Part shown: positions 1 through 8,648 of the stretch, piece after piece
Numbering within the stretch: the first letter of the stretch is position 1
Layout: every line of letters begins with the position of its first letter
Notes under the pieces: generated by a model
Database searches by the model: none
What the model was told of the DNA's origin: nothing
What the model saw: the letters and a program-made list of their open reading frames with translations, nothing else
Assembly: GCA_964571855.1 (NCBI GenBank)
Contig: CAZNDO010000004.1
Coordinates: 62,001 to 126,000, forward strand
Source of the DNA: CAYYFX01 sp964571855
GTDB lineage: Bacteria; ARS69
Direction: 5' to 3'
Length of the DNA stretch: 64,000 nt
Made by a program: the position numbers and the translations under genes

Positions 1-150
1 GGCGTGATCGACGCGATCGTGGGACTTCTGGTGGTCGTCCCGCGGTCGCCGGAGGCCAGCCGGCCCGTGCTGAAGGCCGCCCTGCTCGGGGCGTCCGCGC
101 TGCTGATCCTCCTGGGCGGGGCCATCCTGGGCGGATTGCTGTCCCCGTGA
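1..150 (+). CDS. C-terminal end of a membrane protein (partial)
   Basis: The first 150 bases are an open frame ending in TGA; the start lies outside the window. The 49 visible residues hold a hydrophobic stretch near the start (IVGLLVVV), a short basic linker (RSPEASRPVLK) and a second hydrophobic stretch (LLGASALLILLGGAILGG) that runs almost to the C-terminus. This fits the last one or two helices of an inner-membrane protein. Nothing in the visible part identifies a family, so no function is assigned. It reads in the same direction as the exported redoxin that starts 131 bases downstream. Confidence 0.6.
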   Translation, partial: GVIDAIVGLLVVVPRSPEASRPVLKAALLGASALLILLGGAILGGLLSP

Positions 151-220
151 TGGGCCGAACGCGGGGGGCCTCGCGGGAACTTCCGTTCCCGTCCCCGGGT
201 AGGGTCTTTCACCCCCCAAC

Positions 221-241
221 CGGCGCCGACCGACGGCGCCG
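221..241. other. 8-bp GC inverted repeat between two genes
   Basis: CGGCGCCG, five bases, then CGGCGCCG again form a perfect short hairpin about 70 bases after the stop of the partial membrane-protein gene and 40 bases before the redoxin start. No T-run follows. It could be a weak terminator or an mRNA structure in the redoxin leader, but in DNA this GC-rich such repeats also arise by chance. Confidence 0.25.
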
Positions 242-281
242 TTCTCTCGATCCGGCCGGCGCTCCGCCGGGGAGGCGATGC

Positions 282-959
282 ATGATTCGCAAGGGATCCA
301 CGCGGGCGGGCCTGACCGCCGTCACGTTCCTCGCCGCGGCCGCCACGGCGTACGCCGCCGGCGCGGCGAAATCCGAGGCCCCGGCCCCGGAGGGCCACCA
401 CGCGGCGATGGCCGCAGGCTCCGCGGCGGGGGCCAAGGCCCCGGACTTCACGCTGCAGGACCTCGACGGGAAGACCTACCGCCTCTCGGACCTCACGGCC
501 GAGGGAAAGACCGTGGTCCTGGAGTGGTTCAATCCGGACTGCCCGTTCGTGAAGAAGCACCACGAGAAGAACAAGACCATGGAGGCCACGTCGAAGGCGG
601 CCGGCAAGGATGTGGTGTGGCTGGCGATCAACTCGGGCGCGCCCGGGAAGCAGGGCGCGGGCGTGGACCGGAACCGCAAAGCGCGCGAGGACTACGGCAT
701 CGCGTACCCGATCCTGCTGGACGAGTCCGGCGAGGTCGGCCGCGCGTACGGCGCCAAGACCACGCCGGCGATGTACGTGATCCATGGCGGCACGATCGTG
801 TATGCGGGCGCCATCGACGACAACGCCACGCCGGGCACGCTCGGGGAGACGAACTACGTGAAGGACGCGCTGGCGGCCGTCCAGGCCGGGAAGCCGGTGC
901 AGGTCGCGGAGACGAAGTCCTACGGGTGCTCCGTGAAGTACGGCGCGGCCATCCCCTAG
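282..959 (+). CDS. Exported thioredoxin-fold redoxin (AhpC/TSA-like)
   Basis: 225-residue protein. An ATG at 282 follows a GGGGAGG ribosome site; the reading frame extends upstream to 147, but that extension has no signal and no ribosome site. Residues 1-26 look like a signal peptide ending AYA-A, so the enzyme should act in the periplasm, soluble or loosely tethered. The thioredoxin fold starts near residue 52 (APDFTLQDLDG). The active-site region reads NPDCPFVKKHH (Cys near 87): a single peroxidatic-type cysteine in the CPFVKKH setting seen in a redoxin subfamily, not a CxxC pair. The C-terminal GCSVKY segment (Cys near 216) is also characteristic of that subfamily and may be the resolving cysteine. 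Likely role: thiol peroxidase or thiol-disulfide exchange; substrate unknown. Confidence 0.85.
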   Translation: MIRKGSTRAGLTAVTFLAAAATAYAAGAAKSEAPAPEGHHAAMAAGSAAGAKAPDFTLQDLDGKTYRLSDLTAEGKTVVLEWFNPDCPFVKKHHEKNKTMEATSKAAGKDVVWLAINSGAPGKQGAGVDRNRKAREDYGIAYPILLDESGEVGRAYGAKTTPAMYVIHGGTIVYAGAIDDNATPGTLGETNYVKDALAAVQAGKPVQVAETKSYGCSVKYGAAIP

Positions 960-985
960 GCCGCGGATCCCATCGCCCGCGACGC

Positions 986-1019
986 GACGGGCCGGCCGGA
1001 TCGCTCCGGCCGGCCCGTT
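986..1019. terminator. Bidirectional hairpin terminator
   Basis: An 11-bp perfect GC stem (989-999 with 1006-1016, six-base loop ATCGCT) extends to about 13 bp with flanking A-T and G-T pairs. It lies between the converging redoxin gene and the leftward sigma-factor operon and is followed by TTCGTTCG rather than a clean T-run. Position and symmetry suit a shared terminator for both strands. Confidence 0.6.
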
Positions 1020-1050
1020 CGTTCGCGCACCGCCCCGCGCGGGTCCGCGC

Positions 1051-1737
1051 TCAGTACTCCTCTTCCACGATGCGCTTCACCATCTCCTGCTCGCCGAGCT
1101 TGTTCGCGGTGTACGCGCGCAGGTCGTCGATCTTCGCCTTCAGCACGAGCCGCGAGAGGCCGCGCTCGTCGAAGTAGCGCGTGTCCTTCAGGAAGGCCAC
1201 GATCGCCAGCCACTTCCCCGCCGGCAGCGAGGACATCGTGTCGCCGTAGTCCAGCAGCGTGTCCACGATCTCCGCCTTGCCGCGCTTGTACAGCCGGTCC
1301 TGGGGCGAGTCCTGGCGCGACTGCCGCCCCTTCTCCTCCGCCTCCGGCCCGTGGATCTCCTCGCTGAGGACCTTGCCGTCCTCGTCCAGGATGATGACCT
1401 TGCGACCCTTGTCGTCGGTCTCGATCCGGAATCCCTCGCCGAAGTCGAAGTGCCAGTCCTTGTCCTTCTCGAGGAGCGCCGCGTCGAACGTCATGATGAC
1501 GCCGAACTCGGGCACCCAGAGTCCGCGCGCGTTCCCGCGCCCCGAGACCAGGAAGTTCGGGCTGTCGATCAGCACCTGGTCCAGGATCTTCTCCATCACC
1601 TCGATCTGGCGCTCCATCTTGCCCGGCGGCGGCTCCACGCCGAACGCCTTCTGCGCCAGCAGGCCCAGCGCCACCGCCGCCGCGACCGCCACCCACGGGC
1701 CGGCCGAACCGGCGCTCCGCGCCCCGCGCCCCTTCAT
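1051..1737 (-). CDS. Membrane-anchored protein of ECF sigma operon, unknown function
   Basis: 228 residues. An N-terminal hydrophobic segment (about 13-30) after a basic start suggests a signal anchor. The rest is charged and soluble: an early helix (MERQIEVMEKILDQVL), a beta-rich middle with repeated acidic turns (DFGEGFRIETDDKGRK), and a helical C-terminal third. I do not recognise the family. It starts two bases after the stop of the anti-sigma gene; a GTG at 1743 overlapping that stop (GTGA) is an alternative start. The three-gene order sigma, anti-sigma, this gene suggests a periplasmic accessory of the stress-sensing unit or a lipid/envelope binding partner, but that is inference from position only. 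Confidence 0.75.
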   Translation of the reverse strand: MKGRGARSAGSAGPWVAVAAAVALGLLAQKAFGVEPPPGKMERQIEVMEKILDQVLIDSPNFLVSGRGNARGLWVPEFGVIMTFDAALLEKDKDWHFDFGEGFRIETDDKGRKVIILDEDGKVLSEEIHGPEAEEKGRQSRQDSPQDRLYKRGKAEIVDTLLDYGDTMSSLPAGKWLAIVAFLKDTRYFDERGLSRLVLKAKIDDLRAYTANKLGEQEMVKRIVEEEY

Positions 1738-1739
1738 GA

Positions 1740-2555
1740 TCACTTCTCCTCCCCCCCGTTGCGCGCGGGGATGTCGTTCCCGGACGAGCCGCCGCCCAGG
1801 ATGTCCTCGATGCTCTGCGTACGGCCCCGCTCCGCGATCAGCCCCGCGCCCAGCGCGTCGATGCGACGGTTCGTGCGCTCGTAGTCGTACAGCTGCCGTT
1901 CGCTCATCTTCGCGTACAGGCCGCGCAGCAGTTCCGCGGTCTCCTCGTCGCGCTGCTCGTCGTAGCGGTTCAGGAGGCCCACGAGCGTGGTCATCAGTTC
2001 CGTGTTGTACCGGTTGAACTCGTCCTCGGTGATGTACGTGCCGCTCGCCGGCACGATCCCGGCGCCGCCCGCGGTCGGTCCGGGGGAAGGCCGCGTGGAG
2101 AGCTCCAGCGGCTGCCCGTCGCCCACGCCCGGCAACGCCACCTCCGCGGGCCTCTCCCCGCCGAAGCGGAACGCGAACCCCTGCGGCACGCGCTCCACGC
2201 GGAAGCCCGCCGCGGCCAGCACGACCAGCGCCATCGCCGCCGCGGCCAGCCCCCACGCGGGGCTCATCGCCATCGGCCGCAGCGCGTCGGTCACGCGCCG
2301 CCACCAGCCGGCCGGTCCGCCCGCCGGCGCCGCCATCGGACGGGCCGCCGGATCCACCAGCACGAAGCTCGGCACGTGCTCCTCCACGGTCCACCCGCCG
2401 AGCGCCTTGCGCACGCCGGACAGCTCCTCCCACTCCGCGCGCAGCGCGTCGTCCTTCTCGAGCAGGCGGCGGAACGCCTTCTCCTCCGCCGGCGGCAGCT
2501 CGCCGTAGAGGAACGCGATCATCTTGTCGATCCGCGGGTCGACGTCCTCTCTCAT
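1740..2555 (-). CDS. Anti-sigma factor-like membrane protein
   Basis: 271 residues from the ATG at 2555, which follows a very strong GAGAGGAGGGGAAGG ribosome site; an in-frame ATG at 2588 overlaps the sigma stop but lacks such a site. Residues 1-50 form a helical domain (IDKMIAFLYGELPPAEEKAF) shaped like the sigma-binding part of zf-HC2 anti-sigma factors but with no Cys or His zinc ligands. One membrane helix lies around 99-117, followed by a long periplasmic segment that is Pro/Gly-rich and then helical (NRYNTELMTTLVGLLNRYDEQ). It should sit in the inner membrane and hold the ECF sigma factor encoded just upstream inactive until a periplasmic signal. The third gene of the operon follows at two bases. 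Confidence 0.8.
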   Translation of the reverse strand: MREDVDPRIDKMIAFLYGELPPAEEKAFRRLLEKDDALRAEWEELSGVRKALGGWTVEEHVPSFVLVDPAARPMAAPAGGPAGWWRRVTDALRPMAMSPAWGLAAAAMALVVLAAAGFRVERVPQGFAFRFGGERPAEVALPGVGDGQPLELSTRPSPGPTAGGAGIVPASGTYITEDEFNRYNTELMTTLVGLLNRYDEQRDEETAELLRGLYAKMSERQLYDYERTNRRIDALGAGLIAERGRTQSIEDILGGGSSGNDIPARNGGEEK

Positions 2556-2577
2556 CGCCTTCCCCTCCTCTCGATGC

Positions 2578-3168
2578 TCAGACGACATCCGACTTCCCGA
2601 TGCCCCGGGCCTTCATCGCGGCGCGCAGCGCCTTCAGCCCGTAGTAGATGCGCGTGCGGACCGTGGCCGCCGGGACGCCCGTGATCTCGCCGATCTCCTC
2701 CGACGTCAGACCCTGGTACTCGCGGAGCACGATCGACGTTCTCTGCTCCGCGGGCAGCGTCTCCAGCAGCTCCTTGAGCAGCCCGCTCAGGCTGGCCGCC
2801 TCCGCGCCGCGGTCCGTCGCCGCGGACTCCGCCTCGATCCCGCGCGTGGGCGGCGCGTCGGCGCCCCCCTCCTCGTACGGGACGAGCTCCATCCGCGCTC
2901 GCGGCGAGCGGAACCGGTCCCGGCAGAGATTCAACGCGATGTAGTGGATCCACGACTTGAACTTCTCCCCTTCGCGCAACCGGTCGATGTTGCGGTACGC
3001 CTTGACCAGCGCTTCCTGGCAGACGTCGCGCGCGTCCTCGCTGTCCCCGAGGGTGCGCCGCACGAACCCGTACAGCGCCGACTCCCAGCGACCCGCGAGC
3101 TCGTTGAACGCGCCGACATCCCCGGCCTGCGTCCGGGCGACGAGCTGGGCGTCGGTCAGGCTCCGCAC
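2578..3168 (-). CDS. RNA polymerase ECF-type sigma factor
   Basis: 196 residues from a GTG at 3168 preceded by GGAGGGAAG; the frame stays open far upstream but that part is low-complexity shadow coding. Region 2 is clear (FNELAGRWESALYGFVRRTL, then DVCQEALVKAYRN and KFKSWIHYIALNLCRDRFR), and region 4 carries the helix-turn-helix (LTSEEIGEITGVPAATVRTR). There is a poorly conserved acidic linker between them, as usual for group 4 sigma factors, and no region 1 or 3. It is the first gene of a three-gene leftward operon with its presumed anti-sigma factor, the usual arrangement for envelope-stress sigma factors that activate their own operon. Target promoters cannot be read from the window. Confidence 0.93.
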   Translation of the reverse strand: MRSLTDAQLVARTQAGDVGAFNELAGRWESALYGFVRRTLGDSEDARDVCQEALVKAYRNIDRLREGEKFKSWIHYIALNLCRDRFRSPRARMELVPYEEGGADAPPTRGIEAESAATDRGAEAASLSGLLKELLETLPAEQRTSIVLREYQGLTSEEIGEITGVPAATVRTRIYYGLKALRAAMKARGIGKSDVV

Positions 3169-3296
3169 GAAGCTTCCCTCCGCGGGACCTGCGTCCCTAC
3201 GGGGGTTCAGACGGCGGGCGGGCGGGAACTGTTCAATCCGGTCGTCTTCCAGGGCAGGAACTCCGGTTTCCGCGTTCGGGGGCCGCGCCGGGCGGG

Positions 3297-5696
3297 TCAG
3301 CGGACGATCACCAGTTTCCTGGTGAGGACCGCCGGGCCGCCCTCCAAGCGGGCGAAATATACCCCTGGAGCGGCCGGGTTGTCCGAGGAGTCTCGCCCGT
3401 CCCAGACGACCTGCCCCCGGCCGCCCTCGGCCGGCCCGGGGCGGAACTCGCGGACCAGGCGCCCGGCGACGTCGTGGATCGCCAGCCGCAGGGAGACTCC
3501 CGGCGGGGCGGCGAACGCGAGGCGGATGCTCCCGCGGGCCGGGTTCGGCGCGGCCGTCAGGACCGGACCGGCGCCGGCCGCCACGGGCGCGCCGACCGCG
3601 GCGAGTGACGCGCACAGCTCGGCGTCGTGCGCGGCGTTCGTGATCGGACAGACGCGCACCTTCCCCTGCACGGCGGCGACGATGGCCGCGAAGTCCTGCG
3701 TGCCCCAGTGGACGTGCGTGGCGTCGAGCGAGTCGGCCACGACGTTGTCGTTGCGGACCTGCGCGGCGCCGGCCGGTCCGTTCGCGAGGAGGTCGCAGGC
3801 GTCCGCGAGCGAGCCGCCGAGGGTGACGCGGGAGTCGGGCCCGTTGACCACGCCCCACTGCTGGCCGCCCGTGACCACCGCGCGACGCACGCGCAGCCCT
3901 ACGGAGGTGGACTCCGCCGCCACGACCGCCGGCACGAGCGAGCGGCCGTCCAGCGTGAGGTCGGCCACCACGGTGGAGTCGGCCACGTGCGCCGCGCGCA
4001 GCACGGCCGCGCCGGGCGCGAGCGGATCCGGGACCACGCGCGCGAGGTCGGCGCGCACGCCGATCACGTGCACGCCGGACCGCGCCGCGAAGGGGCCGGT
4101 CCACTCGCCGCTGCACACGCCCACGATGTCCCCCGGGGATGCCGCCGCGAGCGCCGCCGCGATCGTGGGGAAGTCGTCCGGGACGAGGATCGTGGCCGCG
4201 TCCGGGCAGCCGCAGCCGCCCTGGCCCGCGCCCACGGGCACGCCGCACGCGTTGTTCGCGGGCAGGCACGGCGAGTCGGGGATCGTGACGGACGCGTCGT
4301 CCGCGCCCGCGCAGAAGAGCGGATCCGCGGCGAAGTTGCCGGCGACGCCCGCGAGCGGCGCCAGGCATCCGGTCCAGTCGCCGCCGGCGTTGCCGTACAC
4401 GTCCGTGCACGAGGCGGCGATCACGCCGCCGCCCGCGCACGCCGCCGCCGCCCCGGCGGCCGCGAACGCCACCACGCAGGCGTCGAGGGAGAGCGACGCG
4501 CTCTCGGTCACGGCCAGGGCGCCGCCCCCGGATGCCGTGCCGCGCACGGTGCAGCGCGTGAGCACGGCCGAGGCGGTGTCCTCCAGGAACAGCGCGCCGC
4601 CGTCGGGGCCCGCGGTGGCGCCCTCCACGAGGCAGCCCGTCATGGAGACCTCGGAGTCGCCGTGCGCTGCCAGCGCGCCGCCGCGCGCCGCGGCGGACGT
4701 CCCGCGGAACGTGCAGCCCTCGATCTCCGGATCGGAGATCCAGCAGTCGATGGCGCCGCCCGCGTTCGGGGACGCGGCGTCCCCGTCGAACACGCAGTCC
4801 ACGATCCGCGGGCCCGACCGCTCGCCGAGGAACAGCGCGCCGCCGTTGCGCGCGGTGTTGTCCGTGAACACGCACTCGCGGAGGAAGGGATAGGAGTTCT
4901 CCACGTACATCGCGCCGCCGGCCGGGGAGTCGTTCGCGGTGAACGTGCAGCGCGTGAGCGAGGAGCGGTCCCGGAAGAACGAGTACAGCGCACCGGCCCC
5001 GGCGCCCGCCGCGTTGTGCGCGAACGTGCAGTCCGCGATCACGAGCGCGCACTCCTCGGCGAAGACGGCGCCGCCGTCGCCGGGCGGGGACGCGCCGAAC
5101 GCGGCGTTTCGCTCGAACACGCAGTCCGTGATCGTGCCTTCGCACTCCTGCGCCCAGATCCCGCCGCCGGCGGCCCACGCGGTGGCCGACGTCGCCGAGT
5201 CCGCCTCGAAGCGGCAGCCGTCGATCGCGAGGAGCGACGCGCGCGCGGCCACTCCGGCCCCGAAGGCCGCGCGGTTGTCGCGCACGATGCAGTCCGTGAG
5301 CGTGATCTCCGAGGCGTCGCACCGGATCGCGCCGCCCGCCCGCTCGAAGAAGCCGCCGGACGGAGCCGCCCCGTTCGCGAGCGTCAGCGCCTCGAGGCGC
5401 ACGCCCGCGACCCCGGCGCAGTCGAGGATGCGGCCCGCGCCGCCGCCGTCGAGCGTGACGCACGCCGGGTCGCCCGTGGCGCCGCGGATCGTGACGCCGG
5501 ACGGGACGGACAGGTTCACGGCCGGCCACGTGCCGCAGGCCACCAGCACCGTGTCGCCGGACGCCGCGGAGTCCAGGGCGGCCGCGACGCTCGGCACGGC
5601 GGCGGGCACGGGCCAGGTCGCGCCGGGCGCCGGGATCGGCAAGCCGAGGCAGGCAGCGGCCAGGAACGCCGCGAAGGAACGAGGAAGCAAGGTCAT
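3297..5696 (-). CDS. Secreted right-handed beta-helix protein with C-terminal sorting-type module
   Basis: 799 residues. Residues 1-26 are a signal peptide ending PAPGA. A pectate-lyase-like beta-helix follows from about 30: it opens with a Pmp-type entry (VAAALDSAASGDTVLVACGTW), then many coils rich in C-x-F and GGA-F motifs (NGGALFLGE, GGAMYVENS, GGALAAHGD). A second copy of the entry motif (PTIAAALAAASPGDIVGVCSG) near residue 520 starts a second, shorter helix. The final 85 residues are an FlgD-like/T9SS-like Ig module (PNPARGSIRLAF, VVWDGRDSSDNPAAPGVYFARL) ending in VLTRKLVIVR. Probably cell-surface or released, binding or cleaving a polysaccharide; no catalytic residues can be assigned. 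The same entry motif opens the protein encoded at 30914-34720. Confidence 0.88.
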   Translation of the reverse strand: MTLLPRSFAAFLAAACLGLPIPAPGATWPVPAAVPSVAAALDSAASGDTVLVACGTWPAVNLSVPSGVTIRGATGDPACVTLDGGGAGRILDCAGVAGVRLEALTLANGAAPSGGFFERAGGAIRCDASEITLTDCIVRDNRAAFGAGVAARASLLAIDGCRFEADSATSATAWAAGGGIWAQECEGTITDCVFERNAAFGASPPGDGGAVFAEECALVIADCTFAHNAAGAGAGALYSFFRDRSSLTRCTFTANDSPAGGAMYVENSYPFLRECVFTDNTARNGGALFLGERSGPRIVDCVFDGDAASPNAGGAIDCWISDPEIEGCTFRGTSAAARGGALAAHGDSEVSMTGCLVEGATAGPDGGALFLEDTASAVLTRCTVRGTASGGGALAVTESASLSLDACVVAFAAAGAAAACAGGGVIAASCTDVYGNAGGDWTGCLAPLAGVAGNFAADPLFCAGADDASVTIPDSPCLPANNACGVPVGAGQGGCGCPDAATILVPDDFPTIAAALAAASPGDIVGVCSGEWTGPFAARSGVHVIGVRADLARVVPDPLAPGAAVLRAAHVADSTVVADLTLDGRSLVPAVVAAESTSVGLRVRRAVVTGGQQWGVVNGPDSRVTLGGSLADACDLLANGPAGAAQVRNDNVVADSLDATHVHWGTQDFAAIVAAVQGKVRVCPITNAAHDAELCASLAAVGAPVAAGAGPVLTAAPNPARGSIRLAFAAPPGVSLRLAIHDVAGRLVREFRPGPAEGGRGQVVWDGRDSSDNPAAPGVYFARLEGGPAVLTRKLVIVR

Positions 5697-5763
5697 CGAA
5701 GCTCGCGGCGCGGGGGTTCCCCGGGGGGCGCACGGCCATGATTCTAGCAGACGGGACGGACCC

Positions 5764-7224
5764 TCAGAGCAGCCCCGGGAACTCGCGCGCCGCTGCCAGC
5801 CGCGCGAACGACTCCACCTCACCGGCGATCCACGCCGCATCGCGGCCGAGTTCGCGCGCCATGACCGCCGCCGTGGCCGGCGCCGCGGCGCGCGCGGCCG
5901 CCGCGTCCTCGACCAGCGCGTGGGTCCGGCGCGCGAGCACGTCCTCCACCGTGCGCGCCATCTCCTCCCGCACCGCGCGGAGCACCTCCGCCTCCCCGCC
6001 CTCCGCCGCCACCGTCTCCTCCAGCGCGAGCGCGGCGGTCCGGCAGGGTCGGCGCGGCAGGCCGGCGGCAGCGGCGGCGCGGTCGACCGCGTCCTCGGCC
6101 ATCCGCCGGTACGTCGTCCACTTCCCGCCGGCCAGTGTCACGAGCCATCCGTGCTCCACCTGCACGTCGTGGTCGCGCGGAAGCGCCGCGGTGCCGCCGT
6201 CCCCCGCCAGGAGCGGACGCAGTCCCGCGAACACGCTGCGCACGTCCTCCGGCGCCGGCGGCCGCTCCAGCACGCGACCGGCCAAGGCGAGCAGCGCGTC
6301 CGCCTCCGCGCGCGTGGCCCGTGGCTCCGCGTCGGTCGGCTCCGCCGGCACGTCCGTGGTGCCCAGGAGCACGCGCTCGCGCCACGGCACGAGGAAGACC
6401 ACCCGCCCGTCGCCCGCGTCCGGGACGAGCAGCGCCGAGCGACCCGGGAAGGCGCGCCGATCCAGGACGAGGTGCGTCCCGCGGGAGGGGCGTAGCCGCG
6501 GCGCGGCCGAAGGATCGGCCAGCGCCCGGATCCGATCGGCGGACGGACCGGCGGCATTCACGACCACGCGCGCCGGAATCTCGAACGCCTCGCCACCCTC
6601 CCGATCCGCGGCGTGGACGGTGACGGCCGCGCCGGCGCCGCCCGCCGAGAAGCCCGCCACCGCCACGTGGTTGACGACGACCGCCCCTTCGCGCCAGGCC
6701 GTGCGGGCCAGCGCCACGGCCAGCCGCGCGTCGTCGAAGCGGGCGTCCTCGTAGGCCACCGCGCCCTTCAGCCCCGCGGCGCGCACGCCGGGAACGAGGC
6801 CGCGCACGGCCGCCGGATCCAGCCCGCGCGAGGGCGCGCCGGAGGCTGCCGCCCCGAGCCGGTCGTACAGCCACAAGCCGAGGCGCAAGGCGGCCAGGTC
6901 GCGCCGCCGGTAGGCGGGCACGACGAACTCCAGCGGCCCCACGAGGCCCGGCGCGTTCCCCAGGAGCCGCGCGCGCTCCTCGAGCGCGGACCGCACGAGC
7001 GCCACATGCCCCTGCCGGAGGTAGCGCACGCCGCCGTGGATGAGCTTCGTGGAGCGCGAGGACGTCCCCGCCCCGAAGTCCCGCGCCTCGAGCAGGAGCG
7101 TGCGGTAGCCGCGGTTCGCGGCATCCACGGCGACGCCCAGGCCGGACGCGCCGCCGCCCGCAACGACCACGTCCCACGGCTCCCTGCCGCCGCGGATACG
7201 CTCCAGCGCGATCGCCCGGTCCAT
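5764..7224 (-). CDS. glpD: FAD-dependent glycerol-3-phosphate dehydrogenase
   Basis: 486 residues, start ATG at 7224 behind GGGAGGGGG. The N-terminal Rossmann motif for FAD is intact (VVVAGGGASGLGVAVDAANRG, about residues 19-39), followed by the GlpD/GlpA signature region with TSSRSTKLIHGGVRYL. The central substrate domain has the typical segments VVNAAGPSADRI, SRGTHLVLDR and LLGTTDVPAEPTDAEP, and a C-terminal helical domain carries GGKWTTYRRMAEDAVD. The enzyme oxidises sn-glycerol-3-phosphate to dihydroxyacetone phosphate and passes electrons to quinone at the inner membrane. Slightly shorter than E. coli GlpD at the C-terminus. No glycerol kinase or facilitator lies next to it. Confidence 0.92.
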   Translation of the reverse strand: MDRAIALERIRGGREPWDVVVAGGGASGLGVAVDAANRGYRTLLLEARDFGAGTSSRSTKLIHGGVRYLRQGHVALVRSALEERARLLGNAPGLVGPLEFVVPAYRRRDLAALRLGLWLYDRLGAAASGAPSRGLDPAAVRGLVPGVRAAGLKGAVAYEDARFDDARLAVALARTAWREGAVVVNHVAVAGFSAGGAGAAVTVHAADREGGEAFEIPARVVVNAAGPSADRIRALADPSAAPRLRPSRGTHLVLDRRAFPGRSALLVPDAGDGRVVFLVPWRERVLLGTTDVPAEPTDAEPRATRAEADALLALAGRVLERPPAPEDVRSVFAGLRPLLAGDGGTAALPRDHDVQVEHGWLVTLAGGKWTTYRRMAEDAVDRAAAAAGLPRRPCRTAALALEETVAAEGGEAEVLRAVREEMARTVEDVLARRTHALVEDAAAARAAAPATAAVMARELGRDAAWIAGEVESFARLAAAREFPGLL

Positions 7225-7394
7225 CGCCCCCTCCCGCCTTCATCCCGCCTTCGCTGGCGCCCGGCCGCCCGGGAGCGTACCCTTCGTCCCCGAAGTTGTC
7301 GTCGGGCGGCAGGCCGCGCAACTTTTCCCGCCCCGGTCTCGTCGAATCCCCCGTACCCGACTCTCCGGTTCCCCGCTCCCGCGAGGTCCGTGCC

Positions 7395-8648
7395 ATGGCT
7401 CGCCGCGTCCCGAAGAAGGCCGTCTTCATCCCGCTCGCGGCACTCGTCGTCGCCGCGGGCACGCTGTTCGTCCTCGATCGGAAGGGCGTGGTCCCCGTGC
7501 CGTTCCTGCCGGGCGGTCCGGAGACCGCCGACGCCGGCAAGGGCGACAAGAAGGACAAGAAGAAGGGGAAGAAGGGCGAGGAGGAGCCGCTGCCCGTGCC
7601 GGTGGAGCTGGCGCGCGCGGAGGCGCGCGAGATCTCGGCGTACTACCGCGCCTCGTCCGTCGTGGAGGCGGACCGGCAGGTGGGTCTCGTGGCGAAGGTG
7701 GGCGGGCGCGTGTCGCGCGTGAACGTGGAGGAGGGGGACTGGGTGCGCCGCGGCCAGGTGCTGGCCGAGATGGAGAACGAGCGGGAGAGGATCCAGGTCA
7801 CGCAGGCGGAACTGAAGGAGGCGGACCAGCTCCGCGAGCGCCAGCGCCGCGAGGCCCTGCTGGCGCGGAGCCTGGTCACCGAGGAGGAGTTCGCCTCCGT
7901 GGCGTCGCTGCACGAGCAGGCGAAGGCCGAGCGGGAGCTGGCGCAGATCCGGCTGGAGGACACCATCATCCGCGCGCCCTTCGACGGGCAGATCACGCAG
8001 CGGATCATCGTCCCCGGGCAGCACCTGAACCCCTCGGAGCCGCTGTTCACGCTCGTGGACTTCGAGCCGCTGCGCGTCACGATCAACCTGCCGGAGGCCA
8101 TCGCGCGCCACGTCCACGCGGGGGACAAGGTGCAGCTGGACCTGGAGACGGTGGAGCACTCCGTGCCGGCGGTCGTGGAGCGCGTGGCGCCGGTCGTGGA
8201 TCCGGGCACCAGCACCGTGCGCCTCACGCTGCTCGTGCGCGGCGAGGCGGAGGGGCTGCGCGTGGGCGGCTTCGTGAAGGCGCGCATCGTGACGGACACG
8301 CGCCGCGAGGCGCTCGCCATCCCGAAGCTCGCGCTCGTGGAGGAGGGCGGGCTGCGCTCGGTCTTCCTGGCCGAGGCGGACTCCGTGCGGAAGGTGGAGA
8401 TCTCCACGGGCCTGTGGGACGACACGCACGTGGAAGTGCTGGACGGGATCGAGGCGGGCGCGTGGGTGGTGTCGCTCGGCCAGGGCGGACTCCGCACCGG
8501 CACGCGCATCGACGTGCTCAACGCCACGCAGGTCGGCTGGACGCCGCCGCCGGCGCCGGACAGCACGCAGACCGCGAAGGATGACGCGAAACAGCCGGAG
8601 GCGGGCGGCGTGTCGGTAGCCGCGTCCGACGCGGGGGCCGAGGGGTGA
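7395..8648 (+). CDS. RND efflux periplasmic adaptor (membrane fusion protein)
   Basis: 417 residues from the ATG at 7395. An N-terminal membrane anchor (about 9-26) with no lipobox cysteine is followed by a low-complexity Asp/Lys/Gly-rich linker (DKKDKKKGKKGEEE). The adaptor body shows the expected order: lipoyl half (QVGLVAKVGGRVSRVNVEEG), a short alpha-hairpin (DQLRERQRREALLARSLVTEEEF), second lipoyl half (IIRAPFDGQITQRIIVPG), beta-barrel (LFTLVDFEPLRVTINLPE) and membrane-proximal domain (TGLWDDTHVEVLDGIEAG). It links an inner-membrane RND pump to an outer-membrane channel. The next gene starts inside its stop codon (GTGA), so it is translationally coupled to the first permease. Confidence 0.93.
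   Translation: MARRVPKKAVFIPLAALVVAAGTLFVLDRKGVVPVPFLPGGPETADAGKGDKKDKKKGKKGEEEPLPVPVELARAEAREISAYYRASSVVEADRQVGLVAKVGGRVSRVNVEEGDWVRRGQVLAEMENERERIQVTQAELKEADQLRERQRREALLARSLVTEEEFASVASLHEQAKAERELAQIRLEDTIIRAPFDGQITQRIIVPGQHLNPSEPLFTLVDFEPLRVTINLPEAIARHVHAGDKVQLDLETVEHSVPAVVERVAPVVDPGTSTVRLTLLVRGEAEGLRVGGFVKARIVTDTRREALAIPKLALVEEGGLRSVFLAEADSVRKVEISTGLWDDTHVEVLDGIEAGAWVVSLGQGGLRTGTRIDVLNATQVGWTPPPAPDSTQTAKDDAKQPEAGGVSVAASDAGAEG

Noticed and set aside
3169..5739. Upstream extension of the first sigma-factor frame
   Set aside because: The frame is open far upstream but is Arg-rich shadow of the beta-helix gene; the GTG at 3168 has a good ribosome site and gives normal sigma-factor length.
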